Assembly (NCBI RefSeq): GCF_003458715.1
Contig: NZ_QRVI01000007.1
Span: 24,234 to 88,233, forward strand
Length of the DNA stretch: 64,000 bases
DNA from: Eubacterium sp. AF22-8LB
GTDB taxonomy: Bacteria; Bacillota_I; Bacilli_A; Erysipelotrichales; Erysipelotrichaceae
Reading direction: 5' to 3'
A program made the translations under genes and the position numbers. The notes under the pieces are model-generated. The model was given only the letters and a program-made list of their open reading frames with translations. It ran no database searches and was not told the DNA's origin. Every line of letters starts with the position of its first letter. Position 1 is the stretch's first letter. Shown here piece by piece: positions 54,604 through 63,942 of this stretch.

Positions 54604-55479
54604 TTAGTGATCAGTTTTTTCCATTTTACTAGAAACACCATAGCCTAATGATTCCATTTTCTTACCGAATTTTTCACCCATGATGTAATCTAAGAATTCT
54701 TTAGTTGCTTTGTCTGGTTCACCATTTGTATACATATGTTCAAATGTCCAAACTTTGTAGTCACCACTGTAAGTATTTTCTAATGTTGGTTCAACGCCAT
54801 CAATTGCGATTGTATCCACATCTTTGTTGTCTACTAAGTAAGATAATGCTACATAACCAATTGCACCTTTTGTATCTGTTACGTTTTGTAACAATACACC
54901 AGAATCATCTGTTTCCATTGATGCATTGCTTGCTTCTTCATTTCCATCCAATGCATATTTTTGGAATGTTGCTCTTGTTCCTGATGAAGTTGGGCGAGTT
55001 ACTAACACGATATCTTCATCTGGTCCTCCAACATCTTTCCAGTTTTTTGTTTTACCTGTGAAGATGTCAATTAATTGTTGTTTTGTTAAATCTTTAACAC
55101 CTACATCTTTATTTACAATTGGAGCCATTGTTACAACACAGACTTGGTGATCTACTAAATCTTTAGCTTGATCCTTATCTAATTTTTCTTCTGCTGCAAC
55201 ATCTGAGTTACCAAGAGTAACCGTTTTATCAGCTACCTGCTTTAAGCCTTCTCCTGAACCACCAGCATCCACTGTAATAGAAACATCTGGATTTTCATTT
55301 GAGAATTGTTCAGCTGCCACATCAACTAATGGTTTCAATGCACTTGAACCTGCAGCTGTAATTGTTCCACTTAAACTTTCACTTTTTGAATCACTGTCAT
55401 CTGATGCAACATTAGAACTACATCCTACCATCGCGGCTGATAGTCCTAAGACCATTGCGCCCTTTACAAACTTATTCAT
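54604..55479 (-). CDS. pstS: Phosphate-binding lipoprotein PstS
   Basis: 291 residues. Lipobox MVGC (Cys20), acidic/Ser linker, then the phosphate-binding fold: ITAAGSSALKPLVDVAAEQF, VDAGGSGEGLKQV, VTRPTSSGTRATFQKYAL and TKGAIGYVALSYL. Captures phosphate outside the cell for PstCAB. First gene of the operon, behind a PhoP-type box. Confidence 0.96.
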   Translation of the reverse strand: MNKFVKGAMVLGLSAAMVGCSSNVASDDSDSKSESLSGTITAAGSSALKPLVDVAAEQFSNENPDVSITVDAGGSGEGLKQVADKTVTLGNSDVAAEEKLDKDQAKDLVDHQVCVVTMAPIVNKDVGVKDLTKQQLIDIFTGKTKNWKDVGGPDEDIVLVTRPTSSGTRATFQKYALDGNEEASNASMETDDSGVLLQNVTDTKGAIGYVALSYLVDNKDVDTIAIDGVEPTLENTYSGDYKVWTFEHMYTNGEPDKATKEFLDYIMGEKFGKKMESLGYGVSSKMEKTDH

Positions 55480-55527
55480 ATTTTCCTTGTCCTCTTTTCT
55501 TTTGACACACTTATCTTACTTGATGAT

Positions 55528-55566
55528 TGTTAAGTAAAAAGAACAGTTCTGTTAAGGTTATGTTAA
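55528..55566 (-). promoter_or_regulatory. PhoP-type Pho box upstream of pstS
   Basis: Three exact TTAACA hexamers and one degenerate copy (GTTCTT) occur in register every 11 bp on the minus strand, starting at 55566, 55555, 55544 (degenerate) and 55533. This matches the direct-repeat operator of B. subtilis PhoP. A plausible -10 (TAAGAT) lies 9 nt downstream, so the box covers the -35 region. PhoP/PhoR are not in the window. Confidence 0.78.
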
Positions 55567-55618
55567 ATAAATTGTTCAACGCATAAACACATGTGAATTT
55601 ATTTTGCGAACAAATTGC

Positions 55619-55647
55619 TTGAAATAAAATGTAAATGAATGTATAAT
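55619..55647 (+). promoter_or_regulatory. serC operon promoter
   Basis: TTGAAA (55619-55624), 17-nt spacer, TATAAT (55642-55647). The ~45-nt leader contains a GGTGGAAA/TTTTCACC hairpin just before the ribosome binding site. Confidence 0.78.
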
Positions 55648-55699
55648 CATGAAACATAGAGAAAGGAAAGGTGGAAATAATTTTCACCGAGGTGACGAA

Positions 55700-56785
55700 A
55701 TGACACGTGTATATAACTTTAGTGCCGGTCCCGCATGCTTACCAGAATGGGTTTTAACCAAAGCTGCGAATGAAATGTTAGATGCTCATAATAGTGGAAT
55801 GAGCGTTATGGAGATGTCCCACCGTTCCAGTGAATTCAAAGATATTATCGATACTTGTAAAGGTAGATTAAAAAGATTGATGAATATCCCAGATGAATAT
55901 GAAATCTTATTCTTACAAGGTGGAGCTTCTTTACAGTTTACGATGGTTCCTTTAAACCTTGAAAAACATAATGTAGATTTAATCAATACAGGTCAATGGA
56001 CAAAAAAAGCTTTAAAAGAACATGAAAAATTAGGAAAAGTAAATGTAGTTGCTTCAAGTGCAGAGGATAACTTTACATATATTCCTAAAATCAAACAGGA
56101 AGATTTAAGTGAAGATTCTGATTATGTATATATTTGTGAAAACAATACTATATATGGAACAAAATATAAGGAATTACCTCCACATGAAGGGAAACTTTTA
56201 GTAGCTGACTTATCAAGCTGCATATTAAGTGAAAGAACAGATGTATCCAAATATGATTTAATCTTCGCCGGAGCTCAAAAAAATATGGGACCTGCAGGAT
56301 TAACGGTTGTTATCATTAAAAAGGATTTAATTGGCTTAGCAGATGAAAAAACACCTAGCATGTTAAATTACAAGACATACGCTGACAATGATTCAATGTT
56401 CAATACACCACCGACTTATGCTATCTATATTTGTGGGTTAGTTCTTGAATGGCTAGAGACACAAATTGGTGGCTTAGAAAATATGGAAAAAATCAATCGT
56501 GAAAAAGCAAAATTGCTTTACGATTACATTGATGCTTCTAAGCTTTATTCAAATCCAGTAGCAAAAGAGGATCGTTCTTATACAAATGTTCCTTTTGTCA
56601 CAGGAGATAAGGAATTGGATGCTAAATTTGTTAAAGAAGCAAAGGAAGCTGGAATCGTTAATATTAAAGGTCATAGAACCGTAGGAGGAATGCGTGCAAG
56701 TATCTACAACGCCATGCCATTAGAAGGTGTACAGGCTTTGATCGCATTCATGAAGAAATTTGAAGAGGAGAATTATAATGCCTAA
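55700..56785 (+). CDS. serC: Phosphoserine aminotransferase
   Basis: 361 residues. PLP enzyme making 3-phosphoserine. Begins MTRVYNFSAGPACLPEWVL; PLP Lys in LIFAGAQKNMGPAGLTV; substrate loop in IKGHRTVGGMRASIYNAMP. ATG at 55700 has GAGGTGACG upstream; an earlier in-frame ATG at 55649 lies at the promoter and is rejected. Overlaps serA by 8 nt. Confidence 0.97.
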   Translation: MTRVYNFSAGPACLPEWVLTKAANEMLDAHNSGMSVMEMSHRSSEFKDIIDTCKGRLKRLMNIPDEYEILFLQGGASLQFTMVPLNLEKHNVDLINTGQWTKKALKEHEKLGKVNVVASSAEDNFTYIPKIKQEDLSEDSDYVYICENNTIYGTKYKELPPHEGKLLVADLSSCILSERTDVSKYDLIFAGAQKNMGPAGLTVVIIKKDLIGLADEKTPSMLNYKTYADNDSMFNTPPTYAIYICGLVLEWLETQIGGLENMEKINREKAKLLYDYIDASKLYSNPVAKEDRSYTNVPFVTGDKELDAKFVKEAKEAGIVNIKGHRTVGGMRASIYNAMPLEGVQALIAFMKKFEEENYNA

Positions 56786-57926
56786 AATAAAACTTTATAA
56801 CAACATTGCCCAAATTGGTTTAGATCAATTTACTGAAAATTATGAAGTAAATGAAAACATGGATGACGAAGATGCAATTCTTGTTCGTAGTGCAAATCTA
56901 CATGATATAGAATATGGTGCCAATCTTAAAGCTATTGCTAGGGCAGGGGCCGGTGTCAACAATATTGATATTGATACATGTACAAAAAAAGGAATTGCCG
57001 TATTCAATACACCTGGTGCAAATAGTAACGCTGTAAAAGAACTTGTGTTTGCAGGTATGTTACTTGCGAGTCGTGATATTTATCATGGTATTGAATGGAT
57101 CCAAACACAAAAAGACAACGATAACATCGCTAAAGATGTGGAAAAACAAAAAAAGAAATATGCAGGTCATGAACTAACTGGTAAATCATTAGGAGTTATT
57201 GGATGTGGTGCCATTGGTATTCAGGTTGCCAACTTGGCCTTACGTTTTGGTATGAAGGTATATGGATATGACCCATATATGTCAGTTGATGCTGCTTGGA
57301 ATTTATCTCGCTATGTTAATCACGTAACAAATATCGATGATTTATATAGACAATGTGACTTTATCACTATTCACGTTCCATTAAATGATGGAACTAAAAA
57401 CTTCATCAATAAAGACAGCTTCGACAAAATGAAAGATGGCGTAAAGCTATTAAACTTTGCCCGTGGCGGATTGGTTGATGAAGATGCATTATTAGAAGCA
57501 TTAGATGAAAATAAAGTAGCTGCCTATGTAACTGACTTCCCTAGTCAAAAGGTTATTCAAAATGACAAAGTAATTGCCATTCCACATTTAGGTGCTTCAA
57601 CCGAAGAAAGTGAAGAAAACTGTGCTGTCAAAGCAGCTCAAGAATTAATGGATTATTTAGAATTTGGTAATATCTCAAATTCTGTTAATTTGCCAAATGC
57701 TAAAATGGATATGAATTCTCCATTTAGAATTACTTGTATCCATGACAATAAGCCTAAAATGATTTCTCAAATTACAGATATTTTGAAGGATGCCAATATC
57801 GAAAACTTGATGAACAAATCAAAGAAAGATATTGCGTATACAATCATTGATTTAGATTCTAAAGTAGACACTACATCTATCGAAAAAATCAACGGTATGA
57901 TTTGCGTATCTACATATAGTAAATAG
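56778..57926 (+). CDS. serA: D-3-phosphoglycerate dehydrogenase (short form)
   Basis: 382 residues. NAD-binding GxGxxG in SLGVIGCGAIGIQVANLA; catalytic Arg and Glu regions (LLNFARGGLVDEDAL) and His in IPHLGASTEESEENCAV. A short C-terminal ACT-like domain (ITCIHDNKPKMISQITDIL) may bind serine. First step of serine synthesis. Ribosome binding site GAGGAG lies inside serC. Confidence 0.96.
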   Translation: MPKIKLYNNIAQIGLDQFTENYEVNENMDDEDAILVRSANLHDIEYGANLKAIARAGAGVNNIDIDTCTKKGIAVFNTPGANSNAVKELVFAGMLLASRDIYHGIEWIQTQKDNDNIAKDVEKQKKKYAGHELTGKSLGVIGCGAIGIQVANLALRFGMKVYGYDPYMSVDAAWNLSRYVNHVTNIDDLYRQCDFITIHVPLNDGTKNFINKDSFDKMKDGVKLLNFARGGLVDEDALLEALDENKVAAYVTDFPSQKVIQNDKVIAIPHLGASTEESEENCAVKAAQELMDYLEFGNISNSVNLPNAKMDMNSPFRITCIHDNKPKMISQITDILKDANIENLMNKSKKDIAYTIIDLDSKVDTTSIEKINGMICVSTYSK

Positions 57927-57935
57927 GAGTGTATT

Positions 57936-58712
57936 ATGATTGATGCACACACACATTTAGAAAATGGTGATTTAAGCATAGAATATGTTCATAAGTTCAT
58001 TGATGCTGCAAAAGAAAAGGGAATCACACATCTTCAAATTCTTGATCATACGCACCGATTCTTTGAATTTAAAGACTGTTATAAAAGAGTTTGTGAAGTA
58101 TCTCAGTTACAGGAAAAATGGTTTCTAAAAAAACAAAAAAACTCCATAGATGACTATTTAAAATTAATCGAAGCATTAAAAAAAGAAACTTTTGACATTG
58201 ATGTTCGCTTTGGACTCGAAGTGTGCTACACGCCTGAAACAGAAAGTCTATTATCCTCCATACTCCAAAACTATAATTTTGACTTTCTTATAGGTAGTGT
58301 CCACTCAGTCGATGGCTACCTATACGATATGGATGCCTTTTCTAAAGAATTGCTTTGGAACAAGCGTAATTCTTCTGATATCTATAAATCCTATTATGAC
58401 TCTATTGAAAAGCTCATCAAATCCAATCTTTTTGATCAAGTCGGTCATCCAGATGTAATTAAAATGTATTCAATTGATCCAGGCTACGATTTACATCCTA
58501 CCTACCATAAAATCGCTAAGCTAGCAAAAGAATACAATATCAAAATGGAAGACAATACAAAAGCCCATTATTCTTATCATCATCCAGATATTGGTTTAAA
58601 TGATAATTTTAGAAATATCCTAAAAGAAAATAATGTACAAATTGTGACCGCAAGTGATGCACATTATCCAAGTGATGTTGGTCGCTGCTTTGAACTATTA
58701 GATCCTAGATAA
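57936..58712 (+). CDS. PHP-domain phosphatase (histidinol-phosphatase-like)
   Basis: 258 residues. PHP metal motifs in order: MIDAHTHLENG, ILDHTHRF, GLEVCYTPE, GSVHSVDG, QVGHPDVIK, and ASDAHYPSDVG. Annotated HisK-like by family. The context (serC-serA, 9 nt downstream, same operon, no his genes) suggests it may instead dephosphorylate phosphoserine and supply the missing SerB step. That is inference from context. Confidence 0.85.
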   Translation: MIDAHTHLENGDLSIEYVHKFIDAAKEKGITHLQILDHTHRFFEFKDCYKRVCEVSQLQEKWFLKKQKNSIDDYLKLIEALKKETFDIDVRFGLEVCYTPETESLLSSILQNYNFDFLIGSVHSVDGYLYDMDAFSKELLWNKRNSSDIYKSYYDSIEKLIKSNLFDQVGHPDVIKMYSIDPGYDLHPTYHKIAKLAKEYNIKMEDNTKAHYSYHHPDIGLNDNFRNILKENNVQIVTASDAHYPSDVGRCFELLDPR

Positions 58713-58730
58713 GTCTAGGGTCTTTTTTTG
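58701..58730 (+). terminator. Terminator of the ser operon
   Basis: GATCCTAGA / TCTAGGGTC (9 bp with one T-G, 4-nt loop) followed by seven T. The stem contains the stop codon of the PHP gene. Confidence 0.87.
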
Positions 58731-58751
58731 ACTAATAAAAAGGGGCAGAAA

Positions 58752-59672
58752 TTAATCTGTCTGCGTTTCTTTATTAACTAAAAATACACTTAAACTAACA
58801 AGTAAAAGGGCAATTAAACTTGATAGTTGGAATGCTTGATTTGATTCATGAAGGACAATACTTGATAGAATAACACCAATAATAGGTGTTACACACATAT
58901 AAACACCAATCTTGCTGACAGGATTCACAGATAACAATAATCCCCAAATTGTGTAGGCAATTGCTGAAACAAGTGCTAGATGAATCAATACAAGAAGTCC
59001 TAGACTCCATCCAAATGAAATACGGCCACCCATTAAGCATCCTATTATCGCTAATAGAATGCCTCCAAGTGAAAACTGATATCCACTTAATAATACGGCA
59101 TTTTGATTTTGGGTAAACTTTTTAATAAAGGCAGCCGATATAGAACCACATAATTGTGACATCAATACAAAGCCTTCACCATTAAGTGAAAAGTTTGCAC
59201 TTGCTCCACTAATATTCATAAATAAAATACCTAAAAATCCAATAAAGCACCCAACTGCTTTCCGTATTGTTATTTTTTCATAATGAAATATTAAACTTGC
59301 TACCAATAAAGATATAAAAGCACTGGTTCCTGAAATAATGGAACCGTTAACGCCCGATGTATGTGAAAGTCCAATATAATAGAAAAAGTATTGTCCTGCG
59401 GTTTGAAAAAGTGCTAATGTACAAATGCCTTGGATATTTTCTTTTTTAGCTATTAATACTTTCTTTTGTAATAATGATCCAAAGAGTATTACTAAAAGGC
59501 CAGCCAACATAAAACGAATCCCTGCAAACATTAAAACACTTGGCACACCATCGATGTTGAATAATTTATATCCCCATTTAATAAAGGGAGCTGCACTTCC
59601 CCATAATGTACAACACAACATCGCTAGCAAAAATACATGCAATGGTTTCTTAAAAAATTCCCTATTCTGCAT
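58752..59672 (-). CDS. EamA-family (DMT) transporter
   Basis: 306 residues, ten hydrophobic helices in two EamA repeats (AMLCCTLWGSAAPFIKWGY; SAIAYTIWGLLLSVNPVSK). Exporters or importers of amino acids and other metabolites; substrate not predictable. It begins 9 nt after the ABC-F stop; the nearest AGGA is about 12 nt from the ATG, which is long. Confidence 0.9.
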   Translation of the reverse strand: MQNREFFKKPLHVFLLAMLCCTLWGSAAPFIKWGYKLFNIDGVPSVLMFAGIRFMLAGLLVILFGSLLQKKVLIAKKENIQGICTLALFQTAGQYFFYYIGLSHTSGVNGSIISGTSAFISLLVASLIFHYEKITIRKAVGCFIGFLGILFMNISGASANFSLNGEGFVLMSQLCGSISAAFIKKFTQNQNAVLLSGYQFSLGGILLAIIGCLMGGRISFGWSLGLLVLIHLALVSAIAYTIWGLLLSVNPVSKIGVYMCVTPIIGVILSSIVLHESNQAFQLSSLIALLLVSLSVFLVNKETQTD

Positions 59673-59681
59673 ATTAAAACT

Positions 59682-61424
59682 TTATCCTTCCTTTTTTTCC
59701 TCTAATTCCATCCATCGATTGGTTAATGTTTCAAGTTCTTCTTCTTTCTGTGTTCTCAAATCACTTAATTCTTTTAATTTTGTGAAATCATTTTGACACT
59801 CATTCATCTGATGGTCTAAAGCTTCCATTTCATCTTCTAATAATTCCATCTTTTCTGGTAATTGCTCTAATTCTTTTTTCTCCATATAGGATAACGAAGA
59901 TCTTTTCTTCTTCTCAACTGACTTCTGTACAACTACCTTCTTATTTTCATCTTTTGATTTCACTAAATAATCACTATATCCACCACTATATTGTTTAAAT
60001 GTTCCATCATCTTGATGAACAAATACTTTATCCACAACACGATCTAAGAAATAACGATCATGACTTACAGTAATGATAGCTCCTTGAAAATCATCCAAAT
60101 AATCTTCTAATACATCTAATGTCAAAATATCCAAATCATTCGTAGGCTCATCTAATAAAAGGATATTTGGTTCTTGCATTAAAACTCTCAAAAGATAAAG
60201 TCGTCTTCTTTCTCCACCTGAAAGTCTTGATAATGTTGTATAATGCATATTTCTTGGAAATAAGAATCGTTCTAGCATTTGTGCAGCACTTAAAGTCATT
60301 CGATCATATTCAATAACCTTAGAAACTTCTTCTATATAGTCAATAACACGCATATTCAAATCTACGCCTTGATCTGCTTGCCTAAAATATCCTATCTTTA
60401 CTGTCGTTCCATATTCAATTGTTCCATAGGTTGGTTGTTTCAATCCTGCAATTACATCTAATAACGTTGATTTTCCACATCCATTTTCACCTATGATTCC
60501 AATACGGTCTTGGCGTAATAACACATAATTAAAATCATGGAATAATGTCTTTTCAGGGTATGTAAAACCAAGATTTACACATTCTATCGTTTTATTACCT
60601 AAACGTTGCATTGCTGCATTGATTTTTAATGACTCTTCTTGTTGTTTAAAACGTTTTTGACGTAATTCTTCAAATCTTTGAAGTCGACTATTGGATTTTG
60701 TTCCACGCGCCTGTACACCAGCTCTAACCCACTCTAATTCCTTTTTATATAGGTTCTTATGTTTTTGAGCAGCCACCTTTTCTTGTTCAATTCGCGTTTC
60801 TTTATTCTCTAAATACACTTCATAATTTCCATTATGAATATAAAGGTCTCCTTGATCCAATTCAATCATCTTCGTGCATACTCGATCTAAGAAATAACGA
60901 TCATGTGTAACCATAAAAATAGCACTTTTTGAACGAATTAAATAGTTTTCAAGCCATTCCACCATATCATTGTCTAAATGGTTTGTGGGCTCATCTAATA
61001 ACAACAAATCACAACTTGTACATAAAGCTAAAGCGAGAGCTACTCTTTTTCTTTGTCCACCTGACATATTGGACATAGCACTTTGAAAATCTATAATGCC
61101 TAGTTTTGTTAAAATAGATTTTAATTCAAATTCAGCTACTGGATGTTCATTCTTTGCGTTTACAAGCTGAATCTCATCCCACACACAATCTGTTTTGAAT
61201 TCTGGATTTTGAGGTAAATAATGAATTTTAATTCCATTCTTTTTGATAATTGTTCCTGCATCGTAGTTTTCGATACCTGCTAATATTTTTAATAAAGTAC
61301 TCTTTCCTGTACCATTCACACCAATTAAGGCTATTTTATCTGTATCTTCTATCGTAAAACTTGCATTTTTTAAAATACATTTATCATTTATATTCTTTTT
61401 TAAATTTTCTGTTGAAATTAACAT
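59682..61424 (-). CDS. ABC-F family ATPase, Uup-like
   Basis: 580 residues. Two ATPase domains without membrane segments. The first has GVNGTGKST, MSGGQRKRVALALAL and LLLDEPTNHLD. The second has GENGCGKST, LSGGERRRLYLLRVL and LLLDEPTNDLD. A linker and a C-terminal coiled coil (~510-580; MELLEDEMEALDHQMNECQ) fit Uup/YfmR rather than EttA. Acts on ribosomes; a resistance role cannot be excluded. ATG at 61424 has AAGGTGATG upstream. Confidence 0.92.
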   Translation of the reverse strand: MLISTENLKKNINDKCILKNASFTIEDTDKIALIGVNGTGKSTLLKILAGIENYDAGTIIKKNGIKIHYLPQNPEFKTDCVWDEIQLVNAKNEHPVAEFELKSILTKLGIIDFQSAMSNMSGGQRKRVALALALCTSCDLLLLDEPTNHLDNDMVEWLENYLIRSKSAIFMVTHDRYFLDRVCTKMIELDQGDLYIHNGNYEVYLENKETRIEQEKVAAQKHKNLYKKELEWVRAGVQARGTKSNSRLQRFEELRQKRFKQQEESLKINAAMQRLGNKTIECVNLGFTYPEKTLFHDFNYVLLRQDRIGIIGENGCGKSTLLDVIAGLKQPTYGTIEYGTTVKIGYFRQADQGVDLNMRVIDYIEEVSKVIEYDRMTLSAAQMLERFLFPRNMHYTTLSRLSGGERRRLYLLRVLMQEPNILLLDEPTNDLDILTLDVLEDYLDDFQGAIITVSHDRYFLDRVVDKVFVHQDDGTFKQYSGGYSDYLVKSKDENKKVVVQKSVEKKKRSSLSYMEKKELEQLPEKMELLEDEMEALDHQMNECQNDFTKLKELSDLRTQKEEELETLTNRWMELEEKKEG

Positions 61425-61442
61425 AACATCACCTTGTGTTCT

Positions 61443-61452
61443 ATTATATAAT
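61443..61452. promoter_or_regulatory. Shared palindromic -10 region of divergent ABC-F and iadA
   Basis: ATTATATAAT reads TATAAT on both strands (plus 61447-61452, minus 61443-61448). It lies in the 47-bp gap between two divergent genes. -35 boxes are weak on both sides. Confidence 0.45.
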
Positions 61453-61471
61453 AAATTTTGAGGTGACATGT

Positions 61472-62533
61472 ATGAAACTTATTAAAAATATCCAAATTTA
61501 TGCACCAGAAAATCTTGGTGTAAAAGACGTATTGATTTCAGATTCTAAAATAGAAAAAATCGACAATACAATCAAATTTCCATATCCTATTGAAACCATT
61601 GATGGAACAGGATGCATTTTAACCCCAGGCTTAATTGATCGCCATGTTCATATTACTGGTGGCGGTGGTGAAGCTGGTTTCATTTCTAGAGCAAGACCTA
61701 TTGATGTAAAAGAGATATTAGATGCAGGTATCACAACCGTCATTGGATTATTAGGTACTGATGGATATACAAGAAGTACAAAAGAACTATTTGCGAAAGC
61801 GAAAGAATTAACACAGAAAGGTGTTCATGCATATATCTTAACCGGTAGCTATGCATATCCTAGCAACACATTAACACAGTCTATGGAAGATGATATTGTA
61901 TTTATTGATAGCATTCTAGGTGTAAAGCTTGCATTGAGTGACCATAGATCTACTCATATAAACAATGATGAATTGATTCATATGGCTTCTAGAATTCGTA
62001 CAGCAAGCCTAATTGCCGGAAAACAAGCTAACCTAACAATTCATATGGGTGATGAAAAACAAGCTCTAGAGCCCGTTTTTAACGCCTTAGAAAAAGCTGA
62101 TATTCCTATTTCATTATTTCAGCCAACTCATTGCACAAGGAATCCGTATTTATTTGAGCAAGCTAAGAAATTTGCTGATTTAGGAGGAACAATTGATTTA
62201 ACTTGTGATGGAAATGGTAAAACATTAAGCTATATTCAACAAATCAAAAATACTGATAAAGTTACTATTTCTAGTGATGCACAAGGATCATGGTCTACTT
62301 ATAATGAGGATGGTTCCGTTAAAGAGATTGGTATCACACCTATTTCTAATTTAAAAAATGAATTTATCCTCTTGAAAAATGAATTAGGTTATGAAAAAGC
62401 ACTCCCATTTTTCACTCAAAATGTTGCGAATGTCTTAGGCTTTAAGAACAAAGGTCAAATCAAAGAAGGATTTGATTGTGATTTAGTTATTTGGAAAGAT
62501 GATAAAATACAACATGTAATCACAAATTTATAA
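61472..62533 (+). CDS. iadA: Isoaspartyl dipeptidase
   Basis: 353 residues, amidohydrolase fold. Binuclear metal site: His58 and His60 in DRHVHITGGGGEAGF; carboxylated Lys152 in LGVKLALSDHRS; later His in LTIHMGDE and QPTHCTRNP; Asp in ISSDAQGSW. Cleaves beta-aspartyl dipeptides from damaged proteins. ATG at 61472 set by GAGGTG. Confidence 0.94.
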   Translation: MKLIKNIQIYAPENLGVKDVLISDSKIEKIDNTIKFPYPIETIDGTGCILTPGLIDRHVHITGGGGEAGFISRARPIDVKEILDAGITTVIGLLGTDGYTRSTKELFAKAKELTQKGVHAYILTGSYAYPSNTLTQSMEDDIVFIDSILGVKLALSDHRSTHINNDELIHMASRIRTASLIAGKQANLTIHMGDEKQALEPVFNALEKADIPISLFQPTHCTRNPYLFEQAKKFADLGGTIDLTCDGNGKTLSYIQQIKNTDKVTISSDAQGSWSTYNEDGSVKEIGITPISNLKNEFILLKNELGYEKALPFFTQNVANVLGFKNKGQIKEGFDCDLVIWKDDKIQHVITNL

Positions 62534-62565
62534 GAAAAAAAAGGCACTGAAGATGATTCAGTGCC
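62534..62565 (-). terminator. Terminator of the rpsK-rpoA-rplQ operon
   Basis: GGCACTGA / TCAGTGCC (8 bp, 7-nt loop), followed on the minus strand by TTTTTTTTC. On the plus strand (iadA) the T-tract is weak (TTAATTATT). Confidence 0.85.
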
Positions 62566-62587
62566 TTAATTATTCATTAATATTAAA

Positions 62588-62950
62588 TTACTTAACGAAT
62601 TGTACAATTGCCATTGGAGCTGCATCTCCACGACGGATACGTGTCTTAACTACACGAGTGTATCCACCATTACGATCTGCATATGCTGGTCCAATTTCAT
62701 TGAATAATTTTTGAAGAGCTGTTGTTCCCTCTTCATCTACTTCTACATTACGAACATAAGCTGCTGCTTGTCTACGTGCATGTAAATCTCCACGTTTTGC
62801 TAATGTAACTAATGAGTCCATTACAGCGCTTAATTCTTTTGCTTTCATTTCTGTTGTTTCGATTTGTCCGTTTTCAATCAAAGATGTTGCCATGTTACGC
62901 AACAATGCTTTACGATGATCGGCTTTACGTCCCAATTTACGATTCCACAT
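62588..62950 (-). CDS. rplQ: 50S ribosomal protein L17
   Basis: 120 residues. Starts MWNRKLGRKADHRKALLRNM and ends VKTRIRRGDAAPMAIVQFV, both typical of L17. Last gene of the alpha operon, 11 nt after rpoA. Confidence 0.98.
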   Translation of the reverse strand: MWNRKLGRKADHRKALLRNMATSLIENGQIETTEMKAKELSAVMDSLVTLAKRGDLHARRQAAAYVRNVEVDEEGTTALQKLFNEIGPAYADRNGGYTRVVKTRIRRGDAAPMAIVQFVK

Positions 62951-62961
62951 GGTATTTCCTC

Positions 62962-63918
62962 CTATCCGTTATTTTGCTTAAAAGACAATCCTAATTCCTT
63001 AATTTTGTCTTTAACTTCTTGTAATGATTTCTTTCCTAAATTACGTACGTGAATCATTTCCTCTTCTGTTTTTTGAGTCAATTCATCCACAGTCGCAATA
63101 CCAGCACGTTTTAAACAGTTATAAGAACGAACTGATAATTCCAAGTCTTCAATCATTTTGTGAGTTGCATGAACTACTGGTTCTTCTGAAACTTCAACTT
63201 CTTTTTCCTTCACTTCAAGGCTAGCTTCATCTACTGTAGCTAAAATTGATAGGTGATCACGTAAAATTTTAGCAGCAACAGCTAATGCTTCACTTGGTTT
63301 AATTGTTTCATCTGTAGTAACATTTAACTCTAATGAATCATACATACTTCCATCATCACCTTTAACCGGATTAGCTACATAGCTAACATTCTTTATTGGT
63401 GAATATAGTGAGTCTGTATAAATAATACCAAGAGGTTGTCCTTCGTTTTGATACATTCTTTTATTAACATCAGAACGTACAAATCCACGGCCTAAACGAG
63501 CCTGAAGTTCCATATGAATAGAACCTCCTTCTGACAAAGTACAAATTGGTAATTCTTTATTTAAAACTATAACGCCAGTAGGACATTCAATATCACCAGC
63601 AACGACTGTTTTAGGTCCTTCCTGATCAATACGAAGTGTATAAACTTCATTATCATGAATATCAATATCTAAAATTAATTGTTTTAAATTTAAAATAATT
63701 GAAGCAACATCTTCTTTTACACCTTTAATACCTGTAAATTCATGGTAAACACCATCAATACGAATACTGAAGATTGCTCCGCCAGGAATTGAAGATAATA
63801 ATACACGACGAAGTGCATTACCTAATGGTGTACCATAACGATATTCTAATGGTTCTAATAAGAATTTACCTTCTTTTGTTGTTTCTTCGATAGTCGAAAT
63901 TTTAAACTTTGTGCTCAT
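62962..63918 (-). CDS. rpoA: RNA polymerase alpha subunit
   Basis: 318 residues. N-terminal dimerisation domain with EPLEYRYGTPLGNALRRVLL, PGGAIFSIRIDGVYHEF and KGDDGSMYDSLELNV; a short acidic linker; and C-terminal domain with LELSVRSYNCLKRAGI and VRNLGKKSLQEVKDKI, which contacts UP elements and activators. AAGGAGGTG precedes the ATG. Confidence 0.98.
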   Translation of the reverse strand: MSTKFKISTIEETTKEGKFLLEPLEYRYGTPLGNALRRVLLSSIPGGAIFSIRIDGVYHEFTGIKGVKEDVASIILNLKQLILDIDIHDNEVYTLRIDQEGPKTVVAGDIECPTGVIVLNKELPICTLSEGGSIHMELQARLGRGFVRSDVNKRMYQNEGQPLGIIYTDSLYSPIKNVSYVANPVKGDDGSMYDSLELNVTTDETIKPSEALAVAAKILRDHLSILATVDEASLEVKEKEVEVSEEPVVHATHKMIEDLELSVRSYNCLKRAGIATVDELTQKTEEEMIHVRNLGKKSLQEVKDKIKELGLSFKQNNG

Positions 63919-63942
63919 CTGGACACCTCCTTAGTATGGTGA

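Noticed and set aside
55649..55699. In-frame ATG at 55649 as the start of serC
   Set aside because: It abuts the -10 box and would add 17 basic residues absent from SerC. The ATG at 55700 has a strong ribosome binding site.
59682..61424. Antibiotic-resistance ABC-F (ARE-type) assignment
   Set aside because: The C-terminal coiled coil and overall layout fit Uup/YfmR housekeeping ABC-F proteins, and no resistance context is visible.
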